From the NCBI RefSeq assembly GCF_002001105.1, contig NZ_MUNP01000070.1, positions 141,093 through 205,092 on the forward strand: a DNA stretch of 64,000 nt. The letters run 5' to 3'. The notes below the pieces were generated by a model. That model saw only the letters and a program-made list of their open reading frames with translations, did no database searches and was not told the DNA's origin. Position numbers and translations under genes: made by a program. The DNA comes from Rhodanobacter sp. C06. Its GTDB lineage: Bacteria; Pseudomonadota; Gammaproteobacteria; Xanthomonadales; Rhodanobacteraceae. Numbering within the stretch: the first letter of the stretch is position 1; each line of letters starts with the position of its first letter. This document shows positions 8,836-15,322 of the stretch, piece after piece.

Positions 8836-9408
8836 ATGACAACCACGACTGATTCATCAGGCAACGCTACCGCCGGAGCGGCACCTGCCGCCCTCGAAGG
8901 CGATCACTGGATCGAATCCCTGCGCGACGGCACTCGCGTGCTGGTGCGCCCGCTTCGGCTCGAGGACCGCGCCATGGAAGAGGCGCTCATCCGGCGTCTC
9001 TCGCCCGAGGCGCGGCGCTTCCGCTTCCTGGGCGATTTCAAGGTACCCGACAAGGCCATGCTCGACCACCTGATGCACGTCGACTACGTGCACGACATGG
9101 CTTTCGCGGCCTTTGCGCACGACGATGGCGAACTGCGCGAGGTGGGCATCAGCCGCTATTCCACCACTGGCGACGATCGCCAATGCGAATGCGCCGTCAC
9201 CGTCGCCGACGACTGGCGTCACCGCGGCCTGGCCGTGCTGCTGATGCAGCATCTCATCGATGTCGCCCGCAAGCAGAAGCTTGCCCGCATGTTCTCGATC
9301 GACGATGTCGGCAACGAACCGATGCGCGAGTTGGCCCATTACCTCGGTTTCACCTGCGAGCCGTATCCGGAGGACCCGAAGACGGTGGTCTATTCGCTCG
9401 CGCTGTGA
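8836..9408 (+). CDS. GNAT-family N-acetyltransferase
   Basis: A 190-residue single-domain GNAT. The acetyl-CoA binding core is VADDWRHRGLAVLLMQHLID (about residues 127-146), close to the R/Q-x-x-G-x-G/A motif, preceded by strand ECAVTV. The sequence VLVRPLRLEDRAMEEALIRR at the start is like the C-terminal acetyltransferase domain of the large Pat/AcuA-type protein acetyltransferases. A role in protein lysine acetylation is therefore possible; this is inference. It is the first gene of a probable operon with the USP at 9441 (32-base gap), under a perfect FNR-type box. Confidence 0.82.
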   Translation: MTTTTDSSGNATAGAAPAALEGDHWIESLRDGTRVLVRPLRLEDRAMEEALIRRLSPEARRFRFLGDFKVPDKAMLDHLMHVDYVHDMAFAAFAHDDGELREVGISRYSTTGDDRQCECAVTVADDWRHRGLAVLLMQHLIDVARKQKLARMFSIDDVGNEPMRELAHYLGFTCEPYPEDPKTVVYSLAL

Positions 9409-9440
9409 CGCATCCGGCTCCGGATGCGGGAGGCATGATC

Positions 9441-10325
9441 ATGCTCATCGATGAATCCCGTGCGGTCCCCCGGGCCTCGTCGCAACAAGCGGCGACTCCG
9501 ACCCTGGGCTTTCGCGACGTGCTGGCACTGGTGACTTCCAGCGGGCCGTGGAGCCCGGCGTTGCTGGCCGCAGTGGAGATCGCCTCGCGCTGGAATGCGG
9601 ACCTCACCGCCTGCTACGTGCCGGTCGATCTGCGTGAGCAGCGCCCCGCCGAGTCGGCCCCAGCGATTGCGGAGCCACCGGGCGAATCGGAGTACGAGCG
9701 GCCCGACGAGTCGCTCGCGTTCGCCCAGTTCGCCTTGGAGCGCGGCGTGGCCCATGCGTCCTGGGCCGTGACACGCACACCGATAGCCCCCACGCTCCGT
9801 CATCTCGGAGCGTGGCACGACCTTGCCGTGATCGAACGCGACATCGTCGACGCGGCGCACATTTTCGACGTACTCGCCGAAGGGCTGCTGAGCGCCCGGT
9901 TGCCCTGCATCCTGCTGCCGCCGCGCTGGAGCGGCAGCCTGGCGTTCGACCGCATCGTGATCGGCTGGAACGGCAGCTTCGAATCGACCCGCGCCTTGTG
10001 CAGCGCCCTGCCCCTGCTGCGGCTCGCCCGACAGGTGGTTCTCGTCAACGGCGAGCTGCGCACGCCCGATGAGCACAGCACAGGCGTGGCCGAGCCCGAT
10101 CCGTTCGCCTACCTCGTGCGGCACGGCGTCGCAGCGAAACTCCACCACATCCAGGTGCCCCCCGACGAAGCGGGCCTTGCCCTGCTACGCCATGCGCATG
10201 TGCTGCGCGCCGACCTGCTGGTAATGGGAGCCTACGGGCGCTCACGCATCCGCGAGCGCTTGCTGGGAGGGGCGACGCGGCATGTCATGGCGAATGCGGA
10301 CATGCCGGTGTTCATGCAGCACTGA
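9441..10325 (+). CDS. Universal stress protein, two-domain UspA family
   Basis: A 294-residue tandem-type USP. The C-terminal domain ends with MGAYGRSRIRERLLGGATRH, again with Gly in place of the ATP-binding Ser/Thr. A second recognisable segment is RIVIGWNGSFESTRAL, the start of the C-terminal USP fold. Two ATGs stand six bases apart at 9435 and 9441; GGGAGG is one base from the first and seven from the second, so 9441 is preferred. It follows the GNAT gene closely and probably shares its promoter. It converges on the next USP gene with only 26 bases between the stops. Confidence 0.84.
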   Translation: MLIDESRAVPRASSQQAATPTLGFRDVLALVTSSGPWSPALLAAVEIASRWNADLTACYVPVDLREQRPAESAPAIAEPPGESEYERPDESLAFAQFALERGVAHASWAVTRTPIAPTLRHLGAWHDLAVIERDIVDAAHIFDVLAEGLLSARLPCILLPPRWSGSLAFDRIVIGWNGSFESTRALCSALPLLRLARQVVLVNGELRTPDEHSTGVAEPDPFAYLVRHGVAAKLHHIQVPPDEAGLALLRHAHVLRADLLVMGAYGRSRIRERLLGGATRHVMANADMPVFMQH

Positions 10326-10351
10326 ACCGGCGGCGCCGCAACACCTGTACG

Positions 10352-10789
10352 TCAACGACAGACCATCACCGGGATATCGGCGCAGCCCAGCACCCGGCTG
10401 GTCTCGCTGCCGATCAGCAGGCGGTCCAGGCCGGTGCGGCCATGGCTGCCCATCACGATCAGGTCGCAACCGTATTGCCTGACGGCGCCGATGATGGAAT
10501 TGCTGGGGTGATGGTCGAATTCGTAGCTGCCTTCGAACGGTACGCCGGCCTCCTCGGCCAGCGCGCGGACCGCACCGATATACCGCTGCGCCCGGTCGAT
10601 GGCCTCGCGCCGGTAGTCGTCCGGCGCGCTCCGGATCAGGTCGGACAGGTAGGCCACGGCTGCCAGCGGCGCCAGCACGTGGTGCGCATGCACTGCCGCG
10701 CCGAGCTGCCCGGCCAGCGCGATGCCGAGGCGGGCCGCATGCAGGGAGGGTTCCGAATCGTCGACTGGAAGCAGGATGTTCTTGAACAT
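10352..10789 (-). CDS. Universal stress protein, single-domain, ATP-binding type
   Basis: A 145-residue canonical USP. It starts with FKNILLPVDDSEPS, whose Asp would contact ATP. The C-terminal loop VMGSHGRTGLDRLLIGSET is a complete G-x2-G-x9-G-S motif, so ATP binding is expected, unlike the longer USPs here. It lies 40 bases downstream of the 62-residue membrane protein gene on the same strand and is probably cotranscribed with it. Confidence 0.9.
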   Translation of the reverse strand: MFKNILLPVDDSEPSLHAARLGIALAGQLGAAVHAHHVLAPLAAVAYLSDLIRSAPDDYRREAIDRAQRYIGAVRALAEEAGVPFEGSYEFDHHPSNSIIGAVRQYGCDLIVMGSHGRTGLDRLLIGSETSRVLGCADIPVMVCR

Positions 10790-10829
10790 GGTCTGTATTG
10801 TTCGAGTTGGAAGCCTGTCGGGCCTTGCA

Positions 10830-11018
10830 TCACCTGCGTGCGTCGCGCATCAGGCTGCCCACCAGTGTCAGCACGCTGATCCCGCAGACCCATGCCGCAC
10901 CCGTCCAGAGGGTGGGAAATTCGTCCCTGACCAGGCTGAACAAGGCACTGGCCGCAGCCACCACCAGCAGGCAGACGGAAAGTGGAGAGAACGCCGGCGG
11001 AGCCGATGAGGTTTTCAT
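10830..11018 (-). CDS. Small two-helix membrane protein, unrecognised
   Basis: A 62-residue protein with two hydrophobic stretches (SVCLLVVAAASALFSLV and WTGAAWVCGISVLTLVGSL) separated by a short charged loop, so probably a small inner-membrane hairpin. The start at 11018 has AGGA upstream. I do not recognise the family. It precedes the single-domain USP and follows, at some distance, the FNR-type boxes at 11254 and 11300, so it is probably part of the same regulon. Confidence 0.6.
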   Translation of the reverse strand: MKTSSAPPAFSPLSVCLLVVAAASALFSLVRDEFPTLWTGAAWVCGISVLTLVGSLMRDARR

Positions 11019-11253
11019 CGCACGTCCTGCCGATGGATCTCGGCTGGCCTCCGCGTTTCGCCTCGCGCCAGTATCGGCAACGGAGCGCAGGCTTTGCACG
11101 CAAGCCATGCGTGCAGCCGGTGGAGGCATCCGCAGCGGAAGCACCGCATGCCTTCCATCACGCATCTCTTCGTTGCTGGCCGATGCGATGCGACCATGGT
11201 GCTGCACTCCTCATCCCGGGATTTCAGGCTAGGCGGGTCGCGACACGGGCATG

Positions 11254-11267
11254 TTGATCCTAGTCAA
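11254..11267. promoter_or_regulatory. FNR/Anr-type box, one mismatch
   Basis: TTGATCCTAGTCAA. It lies in the divergent gap between the small membrane gene (minus) and the USP at 11396 (plus). Confidence 0.6.
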
Positions 11268-11299
11268 CCGGATGCGGGGCATGCCCGGCAGCGGCCGAC

Positions 11300-11313
11300 T
11301 TGATGTCGCTCAA
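11300..11313. promoter_or_regulatory. FNR/Anr-type box, weak
   Basis: TTGATGTCGCTCAA has one perfect and one degraded half-site. It is 82 bases before the USP start at 11396 and may be a second, weaker site. Confidence 0.35.
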
Positions 11314-11395
11314 TACACCGGAAGACACGTGTTCCAACATGCGAGTGGGATGCACGCACTCGCGTGCGGAACGTGATCACACTGGAGACCTGTCC

Positions 11396-11887
11396 ATGAC
11401 GTCCCGAATTTCCACCCGCCCCGAGCCTGCCGTCGCGTCGCCGAAGGCACCGTTCCATCGCATCCTGCTGCCCATCGACGGTTCGGAGCTGTCGTTGCAC
11501 GCCTTCCGCATCGGGCTGGAATTGGCCAAGCCTCTTGGCAGCACGGTCGTGGCGCTGCATGCGGTACCGCCCTTCAATACCATCGCCTACATGACCGAAT
11601 TCCTCGCCGCCGCGGAACTGCGCTACAGCCAGGAGGCACCGCAGATTGCATCGCGTTACCTGGACACGGCCAAGGCGCTGGCAAGGGAAGCTGGAGTGTC
11701 CTGCGAAAGCCACTTCGCCTTCGGCGAGCAGCCCCACGACGCCATCCTGAAAGCGGTCGATGAGCATCACTGCGACCTGATCGTGATGGCCTCGCACGGC
11801 CGGCACGGGCTGGACCGGCTCATCCTCGGCAGCGAGACGCAGAAGGTGCTGGCGGGAAGCCGGGTGCCGGTGCTGGTTTGCCGGTAA
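11396..11887 (+). CDS. Universal stress protein, single-domain
   Basis: A 163-residue USP with a short N-terminal leader of about 18 residues before the fold (FHRILLPIDGSELS). The nucleotide loop reads VMASHGRHGLDRLILGSET; the first Gly of the G-x2-G pair is Ala, but the rest of the ATP motif is kept. The start at 11396 has GGAG at the right distance; an earlier ATG in frame would cover the FNR-type box at 11300. It is divergent from the small membrane protein gene and probably driven by the box at 11254 or 11300. Confidence 0.88.
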   Translation: MTSRISTRPEPAVASPKAPFHRILLPIDGSELSLHAFRIGLELAKPLGSTVVALHAVPPFNTIAYMTEFLAAAELRYSQEAPQIASRYLDTAKALAREAGVSCESHFAFGEQPHDAILKAVDEHHCDLIVMASHGRHGLDRLILGSETQKVLAGSRVPVLVCR

Positions 11888-12019
11888 CGCGGCCGACCGT
11901 TCCGCGGTCACGGGTCGCAACGTCGGCACTGCCTGGCAGCCGGTGCCGGCGATGTCCGCGCCTGCCTTACCCTGCTCTGCCCCGGCCCCCGCAGGCGTGT
12001 CCCGCGAGCGCTGGCCGGC

Positions 12020-12145
12020 TCAATAGTCATTGGCGACCGCGGCCCAGTCGCGCTCATCGACGGCATGCAGCTCGAACCACATCGCGTTGAGGATGCCGAA
12101 CGCGCAGGCGAGGCCGACGCCGAGAAACCATGCGAAATACCACAT
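12020..12145 (-). CDS. cydX: CydX-like cytochrome bd small subunit
   Basis: A 41-residue peptide with a single membrane helix: MWYFAWFLGVGLACAFGILN followed by AMWFELHAVD. The start MWYFAW and the xxNAMWxE pattern are the hallmarks of CydX/YbgT, which packs against CydA and stabilises the haem d site. The ribosome site GGAGGA is seven bases from the ATG. It is 29 bases downstream of the CydA-like gene on the same strand. Its presence argues that the CydA-like protein is part of a real bd-type complex although no cydB is adjacent. Confidence 0.85.
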   Translation of the reverse strand: MWYFAWFLGVGLACAFGILNAMWFELHAVDERDWAAVANDY

Positions 12146-12174
12146 TGTTCATCCTCCTCGTCGACCGGACGGGA

Positions 12175-13722
12175 TCAGTACTTTTTCGTCGCATCGGAGT
12201 CCACCGGCCAGATCTTCAGTCCATCCGGGCCCAGGCGAACGAGGCGTATCGACAGGATCGCACCAGCCGCGAAGAGGCCGGCGATGGCCGTGTACGCGAT
12301 AGCGGCGACGGCCATCTCCGATGCCGTCGCCTGGATTTCGGTGATGGGCAGCAGTCCGTCGATCAGCCACGGGCCACGGCCCGCTTCGCTCACCAGCCAA
12401 CCCAGCGCCCCCGCCACCCACGGTACCGGCAGGCTCCAGGCCGCCAGGCGCAGAAAACCGCGGCGGTCCAGCTGACGTCTCGACGCCAGCCAGAACGCCA
12501 CGCCGAACAGGACGATGCCGTATGCGCCCAGCAGCGCCATGGCCCGGAAAGCCCAGAACAGCAGCGGTACGTCCGGGATCGTGTCGCGGGCCGCGGCGGT
12601 CATCTCGTCACCATTACGCTGCAATGGATTTCGCACGTGACGCAACAGCAACAATCCATAGCCAAGGTCGGGGTTGGCACCGACCTTGGCGGCGTTGGAC
12701 CCTGCTGCGCGCGAGGAAGCTTCCTTGTTGTCCAGCGCCATGAATTCCGCGAGGCCGCGGCGGATGCGCTCCACGTTCGCTGCCTCAAGCTCGTCCAGCC
12801 CCGCCACCGGCTTGCGCCACGAATGCATCGCGCCCAGTCCCAGCAGCCAAGGCATGCGCCATGCGACGCGAGTCGTGCGGCTGTCCGGGTCGGGTATCCC
12901 AAAAAGCACGAACGGGGCTGGAGCCGGCTGCACATGCCATTCGCCCGCGATCGCGGCAATGCGCATCTGCTGACCTGGCGAACCGGCATAGCCGTCCCGG
13001 TCGCCGAGCACGGCCAGTGAGAGCGCCGCGGCCAGACCGAAGCTGGCCGCGACGGTCATCGAGCGGCGGGCGATCTGCACGTTGCGACCACGCAGCAAGT
13101 ACCACGCCGAGGCCGACAGCACCAGCGTCGCCGCCACGAGGTAACTGGAGCCGACGAGATGCACGAATCGAGTCTGCGCGGCGGGGTTGAGCAGCGCCAA
13201 CGGCACGTCATGGATCCAGACTTGCAGGGTGCCGGGATCGAGGTACGCACCGGAGGGGTTGTCCATCAAGCCGTAGCCGATCGCGATCTTGAGCGCCGAC
13301 AAGGTCGAAAGCAGCATCCACAGCCAGGTGATGAGCAGATGCTGCAGTCGCCCCAGGCCCAGCCAGTCGGTGTAAAGGCGCCAGAGGAACACGCCACCAC
13401 CAAACACCAGCGGCGTCATGAGCAGGGTCAACGCCAACCCCGGGATCCCGTGCAGGTGTCGGGTGAACCGGCCGGGATCCGCGGCATACAGGATGATCAA
13501 CACAATCGACCCGATCGCCCACATCAGCAGCGCGATGCCGAACAGCCTGCCCCAGTAGCGGGCGATCTGTCGCCAGATCTCCCGTTCGGTCATCACGTAC
13601 ACGCTTTCCATGATCGCGATGATGGGCGGCAGGCCGACGACCAGCGGCAGCAAGGTGGCGGCATAGCAGGCGACGATGTGGGACCACAGCGCCGAAGCAT
13701 GGAACGAGGAAAGTTCGATCAT
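12175..13722 (-). CDS. CydA-like protein (cytochrome bd subunit I homologue) lacking key residues
   Basis: A 515-residue membrane protein clearly homologous to CydA over its length: AIMESVYVMT, FVHLVGSSY, QPAPAPFVLFGIPD, DLGYGLLLL and SEAGRGPW. Counterparts of the haem b558 ligands (H188, M395) and of the C-terminal Glu near GRGPW (E446, haem b595 ligand in E. coli) are present. The N-terminal His that ligates haem in E. coli (H19, in YHFLFVPL) is replaced by Ala in YAATLLPL. The two proton-channel glutamates of helix III are absent, and the Q-loop Lys/Glu pair reads Arg/Ala. It lies between a USP gene (44-base gap) and cydX, with no cydB. Role uncertain: a variant quinol oxidase, an electron-transfer partner or a sensor. 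Confidence 0.82.
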   Translation of the reverse strand: MIELSSFHASALWSHIVACYAATLLPLVVGLPPIIAIMESVYVMTEREIWRQIARYWGRLFGIALLMWAIGSIVLIILYAADPGRFTRHLHGIPGLALTLLMTPLVFGGGVFLWRLYTDWLGLGRLQHLLITWLWMLLSTLSALKIAIGYGLMDNPSGAYLDPGTLQVWIHDVPLALLNPAAQTRFVHLVGSSYLVAATLVLSASAWYLLRGRNVQIARRSMTVAASFGLAAALSLAVLGDRDGYAGSPGQQMRIAAIAGEWHVQPAPAPFVLFGIPDPDSRTTRVAWRMPWLLGLGAMHSWRKPVAGLDELEAANVERIRRGLAEFMALDNKEASSRAAGSNAAKVGANPDLGYGLLLLRHVRNPLQRNGDEMTAAARDTIPDVPLLFWAFRAMALLGAYGIVLFGVAFWLASRRQLDRRGFLRLAAWSLPVPWVAGALGWLVSEAGRGPWLIDGLLPITEIQATASEMAVAAIAYTAIAGLFAAGAILSIRLVRLGPDGLKIWPVDSDATKKY

Positions 13723-13766
13723 GTTGGCTTGCTCCGCATCTTGGCCACGACCGCATCACTGGTCGC

Positions 13767-14219
13767 TCAATGCACTACCAGTACAGGAATTCCGGTATGC
13801 GTCAGCACTTGCTGCGTCTCGCTGCCGAGCATGAATTTCGCGATGCCGTGCCTGCCGTGCGATGCCATCACGATCAGGTCGCAGCCTGACTCCGCGGCCT
13901 TCGCGACGATCGTCTTCCAGGGCTGATCGCCCTGCACTGCGATCGTTTCGCATGCCACCCCGGCACACTCGGCCTCGTGCACAAGCGGCGAGAACAGCTC
14001 GTCGGCATATGCCCTGGCCAACTGCCGCAATTGATCCTGAGGCGGCTCGATCAGTTCCTCGACGATGCCGATGGAGTTGAATTCCATCATCACGTGCAGG
14101 CCGGTGACGCGCGCTCCGGCGCCTTGCGCCAGTGCGATGGCCTGCTCGATGGCCCGGTGCGTACCCGCGTCGTTGTCGACAGGAACCAGGATGTGCTTGA
14201 ACATGTCGGTCGGATCCAT
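13767..14219 (-). CDS. Universal stress protein, single-domain
   Basis: A USP of about 150 residues beginning FKHILVPVDNDAGT. The nucleotide loop is VMASHGRHGIAKFMLGSET, with Ala for the first Gly but otherwise complete. Two starts are possible: 14219 (MDPTD) and 14204 (MFKH, the normal USP start); neither has a strong ribosome site. It is the first gene of a likely operon with the CydA-like and CydX genes, which links a stress protein to a terminal-oxidase-like protein. The only FNR-type box upstream is at 14495, shared with the response regulator. Confidence 0.85.
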   Translation of the reverse strand: MDPTDMFKHILVPVDNDAGTHRAIEQAIALAQGAGARVTGLHVMMEFNSIGIVEELIEPPQDQLRQLARAYADELFSPLVHEAECAGVACETIAVQGDQPWKTIVAKAAESGCDLIVMASHGRHGIAKFMLGSETQQVLTHTGIPVLVVH

Positions 14220-14494
14220 GGACCGCGATTCTTCCCTGGATCGCGGTCCCTGCTCGGTAAGGGGACGCATGCATCCCGCAACGTCGTCCGGTCCACCGCC
14301 TCGGGGCATCTGATGCGGCCTGGCGATTTCCTCGCCGTCACACCTGTCGACCTCCGCAAGTCCGATCCAGGCTGCGAGGCCGCGCCCTCGGCGCGTCCTC
14401 CCACCTGCCACGCAACTGCCTCGAAGCGCTTGCCCGTGCATGGATTCCGGCCTGGCCGGCGAGCGTCACTATCCCGCGCGGCCGATGTAGCCTC

Positions 14495-14508
14495 TTGATG
14501 CATGTCAA
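14495..14508. promoter_or_regulatory. FNR/Anr-type box, one mismatch
   Basis: TTGATGCATGTCAA. It lies 94 bases upstream of the response regulator start (14603) and 276 bases from the minus-strand USP-cydA-like operon. Confidence 0.55.
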
Positions 14509-14602
14509 CTCCGATCCGGAAAGGTCTGCGTAGCCGGTGCGCGCGCAGGCTGTTGCGTTGCGATAAGCTTTCGGGCCCCTATCCCTGCACACCACGAACG
14601 CC

Positions 14603-15322
14603 ATGCCAGAGCCCTTGCATCTGCTGGTCGTTGACGACGATGCCGGCGTGCTGGACCTGCTGCGCCGCTATTTCGCGGGCCAGGGCTTCGAGGTCAGCAC
14701 GGCGGCCGATGGTGCGGGGATGCATGCCGCGCTGGCGCGCAAGCCTGCCGACCTGGTGCTGCTGGACCTCGGCCTGCCCGGCGAGGACGGTCTCGAGTTG
14801 ACCCGCCAGTTGCGCCGGAACTGGAACGGCGCGCTCATCATCATCACCGGCCGTGGCGAATCGGTGGACCGCGTGGTTGGCCTGGAACTGGGGGCCGACG
14901 ACTACGTCACCAAGCCGTTCGATCTGCGGGAGCTGCTCGCGCGCGTGCGCAGCGTGCTGCGACGAAGCGTCCCAGCGATGGCCACCGCGGAAACCGCCGA
15001 GGCGACGTTCCAGTTCGCCGGCTACTGTCTGCACCCGCTGGAGCGCACGCTGCGCAACGACCGCGGCGACGCGATCGCGCTGACCACCGGCGAGTACGAG
15101 CTGCTGCGCGTGTTCGTCGAACACCCCAATCGGGTGCTGTCGCGCGACGACCTGATGGAGCGCATCCACGGCCGCAACGCCGGTCCGTTCGACCGCGCCA
15201 TCGACGTGCAGATCGCGCGCCTGCGCCGCAAGATCGAGCCGGATGCGACGGCTCCCGAACTGATCAAGTCGGTGCGCGGCGCCGGCTACCTTTTCGCGGC
15301 CCGCGTTCAAAGGGGGCGATGA
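14603..15322 (+). CDS. OmpR-family DNA-binding response regulator
   Basis: A 239-residue two-domain regulator. The receiver domain (about 1-120) has the acidic pair in VVDDDAG, the phospho-acceptor D55 in LVLLDLGLPGEDG, and the Lys of VTKPFD. The C-terminal winged helix (about 135-232) has TGEYELLRVFVEHPNRVLSR and VDVQIARLRRKIE-like recognition segments of the OmpR/PhoB class. The stop codon is directly followed by the ATG of the hybrid kinase, so the pair is translationally coupled and the kinase is the likely phosphodonor. An FNR-type box lies upstream. Confidence 0.92.
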   Translation: MPEPLHLLVVDDDAGVLDLLRRYFAGQGFEVSTAADGAGMHAALARKPADLVLLDLGLPGEDGLELTRQLRRNWNGALIIITGRGESVDRVVGLELGADDYVTKPFDLRELLARVRSVLRRSVPAMATAETAEATFQFAGYCLHPLERTLRNDRGDAIALTTGEYELLRVFVEHPNRVLSRDDLMERIHGRNAGPFDRAIDVQIARLRRKIEPDATAPELIKSVRGAGYLFAARVQRGR

